60,109 nucleotides of DNA. Origin: Rhodobacteraceae bacterium Alg231-04 (GTDB lineage: Bacteria > Pseudomonadota > Alphaproteobacteria > Rhodobacterales > Rhodobacteraceae). The translations under genes were made by a program, and so were the position numbers. The DNA is taken from assembly GCA_900143635.1 (NCBI GenBank), contig FREY01000017.1, positions 1-60,109 on the forward strand, given 5' to 3'. The notes under the pieces are model-generated. The model worked only from the letters and a program-made list of their open reading frames with translations. It was not told the origin of the DNA and searched no databases. Below, piece after piece: positions 25,987-35,324 of the stretch (the stretch's first letter is position 1; each line of letters begins with the position of its first letter).

Positions 25987-26040
25987 CATGAGGGAAACCT
26001 CATGCGTAAATCAAACAACCTGTTTTGGCCCTTAGGCCAA
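25987..26040. promoter_or_regulatory. Paired inverted repeats in the GMC/LysR divergent promoter
   Basis: Two perfect dyads: CATGAGG-GAAA-CCTCATG (25987-26004) and TTGGCC-CTTA-GGCCAA (26025-26040). Both sit within the 102-base gap between divergent genes, 30 and 20 bases from the nearest start codons. They are natural candidates for binding of the adjacent LysR-type regulator, though neither matches a named consensus. Confidence 0.55.
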
Positions 26041-26059
26041 GCTGAGCTTAAGGATCACT

Positions 26060-26980
26060 ATGACGGCTCTTCCTCATGTCATTTGGCTGAAAGCCTTTGA
26101 GTCTGCCGCCCGGCACAGCAGTTTCGCCGCCGCCGCAGAGGAGCTGGGACTGACGCCTGCGGCCATCAGCCAACAGATACGGCATCTGGAGACCCATCTG
26201 GATGCACGGCTGTTCACCCGTCTTCCACGCGGTGTTGTGCTGACCGATATTGGTCTGGCCTATGCGCAGACCATCAAGAAATCATTTGATGACATGGCCC
26301 TGGCAACCAATGGTCTGTTTGGAAAGAACAGCAGGCGGGTGGTGCGGGTGCGCGCGTCGATTTCCTGCGCCGCACTGGTCATCGCGCCCCGCCTGGATGA
26401 TTTCAAGGCGCGGCACCCGGATATTCTGGTGCGTCTGACCACCTCGGTCTGGGCGGATCGCTTTGATGATGACGCACTGGATGTCGACATCCGATATGGT
26501 CTGGGCGATTGGCAGGAGGCAAATATCACCCACCTCGGGCACGAAAGTGCTGTGCCAGTTTGCCGCCCTGACTATGCGGCGACCTTCGGGGCGGATCTTT
26601 GCGTTCAGGCGCTCGCCGGCGGCAAGTTGGTAGAGATCATCGGGTCAGAAACGGATTGGCAGAAACTGTCCGAAACCCACGGGCTGGGGCTGAAACCAGC
26701 CTCACCGATTGTGCAGGTGGATTCATCGATGATCGCCCTGCAAACGCTGTCCACGGGTGAGGGCACAGCCATGGTTCTGGAAAGCTTTGCCCAGCAATAT
26801 CTGGAACAGGGGCTGTTGGTTGCACCAGTGCCTCAGAGGCTCGCCAAGCGGAAATCGCATTTTATGGTGGTGAATGAACGGGCCGGGCAGAGGGAAGAGG
26901 TCAGCCAGTTTTGCGGCTGGTTGCAGTCGCTGTACCAAAGTCTGCTGTCCGATGATGATGTGGACAACGGGCCTGACTGA
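26060..26980 (+). CDS. LysR-family regulator (GcvA-like)
   Basis: A 306-residue LysR-type regulator. The N-terminal helix-turn-helix (LKAFESAARHSSFAAAAEELGLTPAAISQQI) is of the GcvA/AmpR kind. The rest forms a periplasmic-binding-like effector domain (RVRASISCAALVIAPRLDDF onward). AAGGATC precedes the ATG at 26060. The divergent arrangement with the GMC-sulfatase operon makes those genes the likely target, responding to the sulfate ester or its alcohol. It ends 17 bases from the convergent hutC stop. Confidence 0.92.
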   Translation: MTALPHVIWLKAFESAARHSSFAAAAEELGLTPAAISQQIRHLETHLDARLFTRLPRGVVLTDIGLAYAQTIKKSFDDMALATNGLFGKNSRRVVRVRASISCAALVIAPRLDDFKARHPDILVRLTTSVWADRFDDDALDVDIRYGLGDWQEANITHLGHESAVPVCRPDYAATFGADLCVQALAGGKLVEIIGSETDWQKLSETHGLGLKPASPIVQVDSSMIALQTLSTGEGTAMVLESFAQQYLEQGLLVAPVPQRLAKRKSHFMVVNERAGQREEVSQFCGWLQSLYQSLLSDDDVDNGPD

Positions 26981-26997
26981 CGAAACATTCCGTTGAC

Positions 26998-27699
26998 TTA
27001 GTAGCGTGTGGTCATCCGGTAGCCCGGATGAAAGGTCATGCGCACAAAGGTCAGGGGTTGGCCCTGAAACCATGTTGCCCGCTCCATTCGAAAAAGCGCA
27101 GTTCCGGGGGCCGTGTCGAGAAACCCGGCGGTGGTGGGGTCAGCGGGTTCAGCTGACAGGGTGATTTCCGCGTCTGAGAAGGGGACTTCGGCCAGCAGCC
27201 ATTCATTTGGCCCAACGTCCGAGAAATTCGCTTGCCGAACCTGCGGAACCGCGGCGGTGCTGATCCAGCGTTCTTCGAATTGATAGGGGCGGTTGTCGGC
27301 GTAATGCATGCATTTCAGATGTAAGACGGGTGTTTCCTGCGGCAGCCCTATCTGGGCCGTCAGCCAGTCCGGAGATGCTTTCTCCGTCTGGGCGACCAGC
27401 GCATAGCGGTAGGCGGCGTTCATCTCCTCGACCTGCTGGCGCACCACGGCGATTTCAAGTTTGGCCTGTTTCACCGGCGTGACTGCAACGCGGGTGCCGC
27501 TTTTGCGTTTGCGGTCTATGATGCCCCGATCTGCAAGCTCGCGCAGCGCCCGGTTGACGGTGGCGCGGGCGCAGCCGAATTCCTCGGCCAGTTCCAGTTC
27601 GGTGGGCAACAGCGCCCCCTGCGCCCAGACCCGGTCCTGAATCCGCTGCAGGACTTCATCGCGCACCTCTTGAAATCCGGTTCTGCTGCTGGCGGGCAT
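26998..27699 (-). CDS. hutC: Histidine utilisation repressor HutC (GntR family)
   Basis: A 233-residue GntR-type repressor of the HutC subgroup. It has an N-terminal winged helix (LPTELELAEEFGCARATVNRALRELADRGII) and a C-terminal UTRA effector domain (ETPVLHLKCMHYADNRPYQFEERW). HutC represses hut genes until urocanate accumulates. I take the ATG at 27699, since the longer frame from 27762 would cover the likely operator. It is clustered with all hut catabolic genes, which strongly supports the assignment. Confidence 0.93.
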   Translation of the reverse strand: MPASSRTGFQEVRDEVLQRIQDRVWAQGALLPTELELAEEFGCARATVNRALRELADRGIIDRKRKSGTRVAVTPVKQAKLEIAVVRQQVEEMNAAYRYALVAQTEKASPDWLTAQIGLPQETPVLHLKCMHYADNRPYQFEERWISTAAVPQVRQANFSDVGPNEWLLAEVPFSDAEITLSAEPADPTTAGFLDTAPGTALFRMERATWFQGQPLTFVRMTFHPGYRMTTRY

Positions 27700-27736
27700 A
27701 GGGTGTTCCGATCCATTAAGACTGCGCTTATTCAGA

Positions 27737-27752
27737 ATATGTCTATTCGTGA
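27737..27752. promoter_or_regulatory. Possible HutC autoregulatory operator
   Basis: ATATGTCTATTCGTGA matches the stronger dyad between hutF and hutI (read as TTATGTCTATACATAA) at 12 of 16 positions and lies 38-53 bases upstream of hutC. The right half is degenerate. Confidence 0.5.
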
Positions 27753-27864
27753 TGCAATGCAAAGAATCGGGTAACGCAACGGTTTGATTATGCGCGAGCA
27801 GCGCCGACTCCAGGACAAAAGGGTGTCGGTTGCCGTGGCGGGGCCAGTGGCGTTGCGGCGAAGA

Positions 27865-29232
27865 TCAAAGCGTGTCGATCAGCCCTTTGATGGCTGTGCG
27901 GTAGCGGGCAATCACCGCATCGCGCGCGATGTGGCGCCCGGCCTTCACCTGATGGCGCCCGGCAGACCAAACATCGCTCACAATTGTATCCCCCGCGGCA
28001 AAGCAGATCCCATCGAGGATCTGTTCCCCTTCCAGTGCACAAAGCGCTGGGTCGGTGCCGTCCATCGCCACAAGATCAGCCAGCGCACCGGTGGCGATTT
28101 GCCCGGCCCCGCGGTTCAGCGCCTGCGCCCCGCCCGCGGCCGCGCCGAGATAGAGGGCGGCGCCCACATGGCCTTCGGTCGGGATGATCACATTGCGCTG
28201 CAAGTCGCGCAGCCGCTGGGAATACTCCAGCAGGCGCAGTTCCTCGGTCAGGGAAATTCGGACATTGGAATCGGACCCGACACCAAAAACACCGCCATTG
28301 GCGAGGTATTCCACTCCATTGAACGGGCCGTCGCCAAGGTTTGCCTCGGTGATCGGGCACAGGCCCGCCACCGCGCCACTGCGGGCCATGGCCTGCGTTT
28401 CGGCGCTGGTCATATGTGTCGCATGTATCAGGCACCATTGCGCGTCCACCGGGGCGTTCTGCAGCAACCATTCAACCGGACGGGCACCAAGCCAGGACTG
28501 GATATCGGCAACCTCCTTTGGCTGTTCGGCGATATGGATATGCACTGGCATGCCGTTTTGGATGCTCAGCACCTCGGTCAGATCTTCTGGGCAGGTGGCG
28601 CGCAGGGAATGTGGGGAAATGCCGACCTGTGTGTCTGCCGGCAGGTCTGCCGCAGCGATGGACCGCGCGCGGGTTACCAGAGCGGCAAATTGGTCGACCG
28701 AGTTACCAAAGCGCAGCTGCCCGCCACTGAGCCCGGCCTTTTCGGCGCCGCCATAACTGTAGAGCACCGGCAGATGGGTCAGGCCGATGCCGGTCTGCGC
28801 CGCCGCTGCAAAGACCCGCTCGCTCAGCTCGGTGAGGGAGTCAAAGCGGGTACCGCCGGGCTGGTGATGGACGTAGTGAAATTCCCCAACAGCAGCATAG
28901 CCGGCTTCCAGCATTTCCAGAAACACCAAGGCGGCAATGGCCTCATATTGTTCTGGGGTTACCGCGTCCATGAAGCGGTACATCAGGCTGCGCCAGGTCC
29001 AGAAACTGTCTTTGCCGGCGGCGCGGACCTCGGTCATGCCGGCCATGGCCCGTTGGAAGCTGTGGGAATGCAGATTGCCGAGGGCGGGCAGCAGGATATC
29101 GGCGCGGTGATCCCCGGATTGGGGGTCGATGCCGGTCTCCAGCGTGGCAATGTGCCCCTCTTTCACTGTCAGGCGAACATTCTGTCCCCAGCCTTCGGGC
29201 AGGCGGGCGCGAGCGGCGTGAATGGTCTGCAT
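27865..29232 (-). CDS. hutF: Formimidoylglutamate deiminase
   Basis: A 455-residue amidohydrolase-superfamily enzyme that converts N-formimino-glutamate to N-formylglutamate and ammonia. Metal ligands are visible in [12 protein letters not shown] (HxH), HIHIAEQ and a later SDSN. WSLMYRFM-like [10 protein letters not shown] is typical of HutF. With HutG it forms the five-step route in which the formimino group is removed in two steps. It is divergent from hutI, separated by a 74-base region with a strong HutC-type dyad. Confidence 0.94.
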   Translation of the reverse strand: MQTIHAARARLPEGWGQNVRLTVKEGHIATLETGIDPQSGDHRADILLPALGNLHSHSFQRAMAGMTEVRAAGKDSFWTWRSLMYRFMDAVTPEQYEAIAALVFLEMLEAGYAAVGEFHYVHHQPGGTRFDSLTELSERVFAAAAQTGIGLTHLPVLYSYGGAEKAGLSGGQLRFGNSVDQFAALVTRARSIAAADLPADTQVGISPHSLRATCPEDLTEVLSIQNGMPVHIHIAEQPKEVADIQSWLGARPVEWLLQNAPVDAQWCLIHATHMTSAETQAMARSGAVAGLCPITEANLGDGPFNGVEYLANGGVFGVGSDSNVRISLTEELRLLEYSQRLRDLQRNVIIPTEGHVGAALYLGAAAGGAQALNRGAGQIATGALADLVAMDGTDPALCALEGEQILDGICFAAGDTIVSDVWSAGRHQVKAGRHIARDAVIARYRTAIKGLIDTL

Positions 29233-29241
29233 CTGAATTCC

Positions 29242-29257
29242 TTATGTATAGACATAA
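29242..29257. promoter_or_regulatory. HutC-type operator between hutF and hutI
   Basis: TTATGT-ATAG-ACATAA is a perfect 6-4-6 dyad, and its core TGTATAGACA differs in one position from the TGTATATACA core I recall for Pseudomonas HutC. It lies 10 bases from the hutF start and 50 from hutI, placed to block both divergent promoters. Confidence 0.8.
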
Positions 29258-29306
29258 TGATCTTAATCGCATACTTTCCCCTCATCAAGGGATTTGCGGG
29301 GAAGCA

Positions 29307-30521
29307 ATGGAGTCATCAGCGGGATATGTTCTGACCGGCGCGCAACTGGCGACAATGGTGGAGGGCGGCGCGCCTTACGGGTTGATCGCGCAGGGCGCGG
29401 TTGTGGTGCGGGATGGGGGGATTGGCTGGGTCGGCGCGATGGCGGATCTGCCTGTTGAATTCCAGACCCTGGACCGCTGCGATCTGGCAGGTCGGCTGGT
29501 CACGCCCGGCTTGGTGGATTGCCATACGCATATGGTGTTTGGCGGTGACCGCGCCATGGAATTTGAGATGCGCCTGAATGGTGCCAGCTACGAAGAGGTC
29601 GCACGGGCCGGCGGCGGTATTGTCTCCACCGTGACCGAGACCCGCGCAGCGTCGTTGGATGAGCTGGTGCAGGCGGCGCTGCCGCGTCTGGACGCGCTGA
29701 TTGCCGAAGGGGTCAGCGCGGTAGAGGTCAAATCCGGCTATGGGCTGGACCGCGACACAGAACTGAATATGTTGCGTGCAGGGCGACGTCTGGGCGAAAT
29801 GCGTCCCGTAACGGTGAAAACCACCTTCCTTGGTGCACATGCCACACCAACAGAGTTCAAAGGTCGTGACGACGCCTATATTGATGAGATCTGCATTCCG
29901 GCCATGCGCGCGGCCCATGCCGAAGGGCTGGTTGATGCGGTTGATGGCTTTTGCGAAGGGATCGCCTTCAATGCCGCGCAGATCGGGCGGGTGTTCCGCG
30001 TTGCGGCTGATCTGGGGCTGCCAGTCAAATTGCACGCCGAACAGCTGAGCCATTCAGGCGGCACCCAAATGGCGGCGCAACATGGTGCCCTGTCGGTGGA
30101 TCATGTGGAATATGCGACCGCAGAGGACGCCCGCGCCATGGGGGCTTCGGGATCGGTGGCGGTGATCCTGCCCGGTGCCTTCTATACCATCCGCGAAACT
30201 CAGGAGCCGCCGATCGCGGCGTTTCGCAAGCATGGCGTTCCAATGGCGCTGGCAACCGACCTCAATCCCGGCTCCTCGCCGCTGAATTCCTTGCTGCTGA
30301 CGATGAACATGGGCTGCACCCTGTTTCGCATGACCCCGGAGGAGGCCTTGGCGGGCGTCACCCGCAATGCGGCACAGGCGCTGGGCCTCCTGGACCGGGG
30401 CCGCATCGCCGCGGGTCTGCGCGCGGATCTGGCAGTCTGGAATGTGAAAACCCCGGCGGAACTGGCCTATCGCATCGGTTTCAACCCGCTGCACGCCCGT
30501 ATTTTTAATGGTGAACTATGA
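29307..30521 (+). CDS. hutI: Imidazolonepropionase
   Basis: A 404-residue amidohydrolase opening the imidazolone ring to give N-formimino-glutamate. Metal ligands occur in [23 protein letters not shown] and [11 protein letters not shown] start it at the ATG at 29307 (GGGGAAG upstream); the in-frame TTG at 29244 lies inside the operator. It is the first gene of hutI-H-G-U, each joined by a 4-base ATGA overlap. Confidence 0.95.
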   Translation: MESSAGYVLTGAQLATMVEGGAPYGLIAQGAVVVRDGGIGWVGAMADLPVEFQTLDRCDLAGRLVTPGLVDCHTHMVFGGDRAMEFEMRLNGASYEEVARAGGGIVSTVTETRAASLDELVQAALPRLDALIAEGVSAVEVKSGYGLDRDTELNMLRAGRRLGEMRPVTVKTTFLGAHATPTEFKGRDDAYIDEICIPAMRAAHAEGLVDAVDGFCEGIAFNAAQIGRVFRVAADLGLPVKLHAEQLSHSGGTQMAAQHGALSVDHVEYATAEDARAMGASGSVAVILPGAFYTIRETQEPPIAAFRKHGVPMALATDLNPGSSPLNSLLLTMNMGCTLFRMTPEEALAGVTRNAAQALGLLDRGRIAAGLRADLAVWNVKTPAELAYRIGFNPLHARIFNGEL

Positions 30522-32041
30522 TCGTTTTGACCCCCGGAGCAGTCACTCTGCCCACCCTTGAGGACGTCTACCGCAACCTCACTCCCGCGCGGCTGGAGGA
30601 CAGCGCCCGCCCCGCCGTCGAGGCCGCCGCACAGATGGTGGCGGACGCGGCAGCAGGTGGGGCGGCCGTCTATGGTATCAACACCGGGTTCGGCAAGCTG
30701 GCTTCGACCAAGATCGCACCCGAAGATACCGCTACGTTGCAGCGCAATCTGATCCTCAGCCATGCCTGCGGGGTTGGTGAGCCCCTCTCCGAGGATAAGA
30801 CCCGGCTGATGATGACGCTAAAACTGTTGTCGCTGGGACGCGGCGCATCCGGTGTGCGCTGGTTGGTGGTTGATCAGATTGCCGATATGCTGGCGCAAGG
30901 CGTCATCCCGGTGGTGCCTTCGCAGGGCTCGGTGGGTGCCTCCGGTGATCTGGCCCCGCTCGCCCATATGGCAGCCGCCATGATCGGCGCGGGTGAGGCA
31001 ACATTTGAGGGCGCGCGCCTGCCCGCCGACGAGGCGCTTGCCAAGGCGGGGCTGGCGCCCATCGTTCTCGGGCCCAAGGAAGGGCTTGGGCTGATCAATG
31101 GCACCCAGTTTTCCACCGCCTGCGCCCTTGCCGGCCTGTTTGATGCCTGGCGGATGGCCGAGGCGTCGATGGTGATTGCCTCAATGACCACGGATGCCAT
31201 CATGGGATCGACCGCGCCGTTGATTGCGGCCATTCATTCGCTGCGTGGACACGCCGGCCAAATCGACGTGGCGCGCGAGATGCGCGCCATCATGGACGGG
31301 TCTGAAATTCGCGAAAGCCACCGTGAAGGTGATACCCGCGTGCAGGATCCCTATTGCATCCGCTGCCAGCCACAGGTTGTCGGCGCGGCGCTTGATGTGC
31401 TGCGCATGGCGGCAAAAACGCTGGAGATCGAGGCCAATGCTGTCACCGATAATCCGCTGGTTCTGGTGGAGGAAGGGCGCATCGTTTCAGGTGGAAACTT
31501 CCACGCGGAATACGTTGGCTTTGCTGCCGACCAGATCGCGTTGGCCGTGGCGGAAATCGGCGCCATCGCGCAGCGCCGTGTGGCGCTGCTGGTCGATCCG
31601 ACGCTCAGTTTTGACCTGCCGCCGTTCCTGACTCCCAATCCGGGTCTGAACTCGGGCTATATGATTGCCGAGGTGACAACCGCCGCCCTGATGAGCGAGA
31701 ACAAGCATCTCGCCAATCCCTGTGTCACGGATTCGACTCCGACATCCGCCAATCAGGAGGATCACGTGTCGATGGCGGCCCATGGCGCGCTGCGTCTGGG
31801 CCGGATGAACGCCAACCTTTCAGTCATTTTGGGCGTGGAGATGCTCTGTGCTGCACAAGGCGTGGAAGCGCGCGCGCCCTTGATGACCTCAGCCCGGCTG
31901 CAGGATGTCCTGACCATGCTGCGCCGCAATATTCCGGCGCTGGGCGAAGACCGTTATCTCGCCCCTGAGATCGAAGAGGCCGCACAGATGGTATGTGAGG
32001 GCCGTGTCGCGGCGGCTGCCGGGCTAGAGGTCGCGGCATGA
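30518..32041 (+). CDS. hutH: Histidine ammonia-lyase
   Basis: A 507-residue ammonia-lyase that eliminates ammonia from L-histidine to form urocanate. The self-made MIO cofactor arises from A141-S142-G143 in [26 protein letters not shown] carries the catalytic Tyr, and TDNPLV and [10 protein letters not shown] are also characteristic. Length and motif order are normal. It is coupled to hutI and hutG. Confidence 0.97.
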   Translation: MIVLTPGAVTLPTLEDVYRNLTPARLEDSARPAVEAAAQMVADAAAGGAAVYGINTGFGKLASTKIAPEDTATLQRNLILSHACGVGEPLSEDKTRLMMTLKLLSLGRGASGVRWLVVDQIADMLAQGVIPVVPSQGSVGASGDLAPLAHMAAAMIGAGEATFEGARLPADEALAKAGLAPIVLGPKEGLGLINGTQFSTACALAGLFDAWRMAEASMVIASMTTDAIMGSTAPLIAAIHSLRGHAGQIDVAREMRAIMDGSEIRESHREGDTRVQDPYCIRCQPQVVGAALDVLRMAAKTLEIEANAVTDNPLVLVEEGRIVSGGNFHAEYVGFAADQIALAVAEIGAIAQRRVALLVDPTLSFDLPPFLTPNPGLNSGYMIAEVTTAALMSENKHLANPCVTDSTPTSANQEDHVSMAAHGALRLGRMNANLSVILGVEMLCAAQGVEARAPLMTSARLQDVLTMLRRNIPALGEDRYLAPEIEEAAQMVCEGRVAAAAGLEVAA

Positions 32042-32820
32042 TCGAAGTTCGCAAAGGCAGCAGCCCGCTGGTTCTGGGCCTGCCGCATACGGGCACGGAT
32101 GTACCGCCCCATATCTGGGACCAGTTTAACGCAACCGGGCAGGCGCTGGCGGACACAGACTGGCACATCGATGAGCTTTACGCCGGGTTGGCCGAAGGGC
32201 TGACCTCGGTGCGCACCCCTGTCCATCGTTACGTGATCGATGTGAACCGTGATCCTGAGGGTGCCAGCCTTTATCCGGGACAGAACACAACAACGCTCTG
32301 TCCGCTGAGCGATTTTGACGGCACCCCCATTTACCGGGAGGGCTGCGCACCGGATGCGGTTGAGATTGCCCGCCGTCGTGACCAGTTTCATGCTCCCTAT
32401 CATGCGGCCTTGGCCGCCGAATTGGCGCGGGTGAAGGCGATCCATGGCTTTGCCCTGCTCTATGACTGTCATTCCATCCGCGGTGACATTCCGTTTCTGT
32501 TTGACGGCCGTCTGCCCGATTTCAACATCGGTACCAACCTTGGAACCACCTGCGATCCGGCAATCGAAGCGGCCGTCCTGGCCCGCTGTGAGGCTGCTGA
32601 GGGCTATTCCTCAACACTCAACGGGCGTTTCAAAGGCGGTTGGACAACCCGTCATTACGGGCGGCCATTCGATGGGTTGCATGCGATCCAGATGGAACTG
32701 GCACAGTCTACCTATTGCGAAGAAGCCGCGCCCTGGACCTATCACACGGCCCGTGCTGACGCCCTGCGTGTCCACTTGAACCTTATCCTCACCGACCTGC
32801 AAAACTGGAGGCCCGCATGA
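32038..32820 (+). CDS. hutG: N-formylglutamate deformylase
   Basis: A 260-residue N-formylglutamate amidohydrolase, last step of the HutF/HutG branch, releasing formate and glutamate. Likely metal and catalytic residues are in [42 protein letters not shown] and QMELAQSTY. The presence of both hutF and hutG shows the organism uses the five-enzyme pathway. It overlaps hutH and hutU by 4 bases each. Confidence 0.95.
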   Translation: MIEVRKGSSPLVLGLPHTGTDVPPHIWDQFNATGQALADTDWHIDELYAGLAEGLTSVRTPVHRYVIDVNRDPEGASLYPGQNTTTLCPLSDFDGTPIYREGCAPDAVEIARRRDQFHAPYHAALAAELARVKAIHGFALLYDCHSIRGDIPFLFDGRLPDFNIGTNLGTTCDPAIEAAVLARCEAAEGYSSTLNGRFKGGWTTRHYGRPFDGLHAIQMELAQSTYCEEAAPWTYHTARADALRVHLNLILTDLQNWRPA

Positions 32821-34499
32821 GCGATCCCCGCAAGAATACCCGTGACATCTTTCCGCCAACCGGTTCAGACATCACCGCGAAAAGCTGGCTGACCGAAGCG
32901 CCGATGCGGATGCTGATGAACAATCTGCACCCCGATGTGGCGGAAAACCCGCACGAGCTGGTGGTCTATGGCGGCATTGGCCGCGCTGCGCGGACCTGGA
33001 AGGATTTCGACAAGATCGTCGATACCCTGCAAAACCTCGAGGCTGACGAAACGCTTCTGGTCCAGTCTGGCAAACCGGTGGGCGTATTTCAGACCCATGA
33101 GAACGCGCCACGGGTCTTGATTGCCAACTCGAACCTGGTGCCGCACTGGGCCAATTGGGACCACTTCAACGAGCTCGATAAAAAGGGGTTGATGATGTAC
33201 GGCCAGATGACGGCCGGATCGTGGATCTACATCGGCACGCAGGGCATCGTGCAGGGGACTTATGAAACCTTTGCAGAGGCAGGCCGCCAGCATTATGGCG
33301 GGGATTTGACCGGCAAATGGATCCTCACCGGCGGTCTGGGCGGCATGGGCGGCGCGCAGCCTCTGGCCGCTGTTTTTGCCGGTGCCTGCTGTCTTGCTGT
33401 GGAGTGCAATCCGGACAGTATCGATTTCCGCCTGCGTACCAAATATCTGGATGAAAAGGCCGAAACCCTGGACGAGGCGCTGGAGATGATCGAGCGCTGG
33501 ACCGCCGCGGGCGAGGCAAAATCGGTGGGTCTGCTTGGCAATGCGGCTGATGTTTTTCCGGAACTGGCCCGTCGGGCCGCAGCAGGGGGCATCCGCCCCG
33601 ATATCGTCACTGACCAGACCTCGGCGCATGACCCGGTCAATGGCTACCTGCCGCAGGGCTGGACCATGGCAGAATGGATCGCGCGCCGCGAGACGGACAG
33701 AAAAGCAGTTGAAAAAGCTGCGCGTGCCTCGATGAAGGTACAGGTCGAGGCAATGTGCCAATTCTATGCCATGGGCGTTCCCACGGTGGATTACGGCAAT
33801 AACATCCGCCAGATGGCGCTGGAGGAAGGGCTGGAAAACGCCTTTGATTTCCCCGGTTTCGTGCCCGCCTATATCCGCCCGCTGTTTTGTCGGGGCATTG
33901 GCCCCTTCCGCTGGTGCGCCCTGTCCGGCGATCCGGAGGACATCCGCAAAACCGATGCCAAGATGAAGGAGCTGTTCCCCGACAATAAAGATCTGCACCG
34001 CTGGCTTGACATGGCGTCCGAGCGTATCGCCTTTCAGGGCCTGCCGGCACGGATCTGCTGGATTGGTCTGGGTGATCGGCACAAGGCCGGGCTGGCTTTC
34101 AACGAGATGGTCCGCAACGGAGAGCTGTCGGCCCCTGTTGTCATTGGCCGCGATCACCTCGATTCTGGGTCCGTGGCTTCGCCCAACCGCGAAACAGAGG
34201 CGATGAAAGATGGGTCTGACGCGGTGTCCGACTGGCCGCTGCTGAATGCGATGCTGAACACGGCCTCGGGCGCGACATGGGTGTCGCTGCACCATGGCGG
34301 CGGGGTTGGCATGGGCTTCTCGCAGCACTCTGGCGTTGTGATCTGTTGTGATGGCAGCGAAGAGGCCGACGCCCGCGTGGGGCGTGTGCTGTGGAATGAC
34401 CCGGCAACCGGGGTGATGCGTCACGCGGATGCGGGCTATGACATTGCCACCGATTGCGCCCGCGAACACGGGTTGAACCTGCCGGCGATTTTGGACTGA
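32817..34499 (+). CDS. hutU: Urocanate hydratase
   Basis: A 560-residue urocanase converting urocanate to imidazolone propionate with tightly bound NAD. Signatures include [19 protein letters not shown] (NAD site), the [17 protein letters not shown] segment, [19 protein letters not shown] containing the catalytic-region Cys, and [15 protein letters not shown]. It is the last gene of the hut operon, although it catalyses the second step. Confidence 0.97.
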   Translation: MSDPRKNTRDIFPPTGSDITAKSWLTEAPMRMLMNNLHPDVAENPHELVVYGGIGRAARTWKDFDKIVDTLQNLEADETLLVQSGKPVGVFQTHENAPRVLIANSNLVPHWANWDHFNELDKKGLMMYGQMTAGSWIYIGTQGIVQGTYETFAEAGRQHYGGDLTGKWILTGGLGGMGGAQPLAAVFAGACCLAVECNPDSIDFRLRTKYLDEKAETLDEALEMIERWTAAGEAKSVGLLGNAADVFPELARRAAAGGIRPDIVTDQTSAHDPVNGYLPQGWTMAEWIARRETDRKAVEKAARASMKVQVEAMCQFYAMGVPTVDYGNNIRQMALEEGLENAFDFPGFVPAYIRPLFCRGIGPFRWCALSGDPEDIRKTDAKMKELFPDNKDLHRWLDMASERIAFQGLPARICWIGLGDRHKAGLAFNEMVRNGELSAPVVIGRDHLDSGSVASPNRETEAMKDGSDAVSDWPLLNAMLNTASGATWVSLHHGGGVGMGFSQHSGVVICCDGSEEADARVGRVLWNDPATGVMRHADAGYDIATDCAREHGLNLPAILD

Positions 34500-34516
34500 T
34501 CGGCTGCGCCACATCA

Positions 34517-34538
34517 CTGTCGGCATAGTTGCCGGCAG
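34517..34538. terminator. Hairpin between hutU and the convergent sulfotransferase gene
   Basis: CTGTCGGCA-TAGT-TGCCGGCAG forms a 9-base-pair stem with one G-U pair in the 49-base gap between convergent stops. No T tract follows, so termination strength is uncertain. Confidence 0.5.
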
Positions 34539-34548
34539 CGAAGCGGCG

Positions 34549-35316
34549 TCAATTTGCGGCGGGCTTCAGCGCCAGTTCGGCCAGCGCGATATAAGACGGG
34601 GTGTGGTGATCAAGGTACTGCTGCAGATGCGGGGCTTTGGCGCTGCGCTCGGCAAAGGCCAGCGCCTGTTTCTGGCGCTCTTCTTCGGTGATCGGGCGTA
34701 TTCCGCTGGATCGGCTGACATCACCGTGCCAGCCTTCGACCTGCCCCCAATCCTTGGGGGGTTCGTTTTGCCAGTCAAAGGCCTGGGGGGCAGGGGGCAG
34801 ACCACAGGCCCGCCAAAGCGCGCCGATCACTCCGGTGGGATCGTTGCGCACGTCTTCGGCGCAGATCACGGCTGGTGTCTTACCTGTTCGGTCGCGCAGC
34901 CCCTCAAGGAGGTTCAATTGCGCCTCCAGCCCGATTTCCTCCAGCGTCACCTCTGGGTCCAGCTTGTGGTAAGAGGTGATCGAGGCCATCGGGTTACGGA
35001 CCAGGAAACAATGGGTGACCCGGTTGCAGAATTCTGCGTCTTCCAGAATATGCGGCATCACGTAATAGGCCATGTCCTTGAAGAACACCGGCTGCTGTTC
35101 GCCCCGCGCCAGCAGCATATCGCGGATCGCGCCATAGCTGGTGGGATGCCCGTCCTGAACATCAAAGTGGGGCATTTTGCGCACCTGTCGGTGGACATAA
35201 TAGTCATACATGAAGGGTTCATGCGCGCAGTCCAGATCGCCCCGCTCGCGCATGATGCGTTCGGTTGCAGTGGACATGGAGCGCGGATGAGACCAGAGAG
35301 CAATGATCGGGTGCAT
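34549..35316 (-). CDS. Sulfotransferase-like protein
   Basis: A 255-residue cytoplasmic protein with PAPS-binding features: the 5'-phosphosulfate loop-like SHPRSMSTATERIM at residues 9-22, and a 3'-phosphate-binding-like FLVRNPMASITSYH near residue 128. The closest general match is the sulfotransferase superfamily; acceptor unknown. It lies 8 bases after the 800-residue FAD-GcvT dehydrogenase gene on the same strand, so it is probably the third gene of that operon. Such a pairing is unexpected and may mean that the demethylated amine, or an alcohol derived from it, is sulfated. The function is not established. Confidence 0.8.
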   Translation of the reverse strand: MHPIIALWSHPRSMSTATERIMRERGDLDCAHEPFMYDYYVHRQVRKMPHFDVQDGHPTSYGAIRDMLLARGEQQPVFFKDMAYYVMPHILEDAEFCNRVTHCFLVRNPMASITSYHKLDPEVTLEEIGLEAQLNLLEGLRDRTGKTPAVICAEDVRNDPTGVIGALWRACGLPPAPQAFDWQNEPPKDWGQVEGWHGDVSRSSGIRPITEEERQKQALAFAERSAKAPHLQQYLDHHTPSYIALAELALKPAAN

Positions 35317-35324
35317 GGTGTTCC

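Noticed and set aside
27784-29334. A 516-codon plus-strand frame across hutF
   Set aside because: It is opposite to hutF, which carries the full metal-binding motifs; the antisense translation is composition-driven.
32865-34526. A 553-codon antisense frame over hutU
   Set aside because: The plus strand encodes a complete urocanate hydratase; the antisense product has no recognisable motifs.
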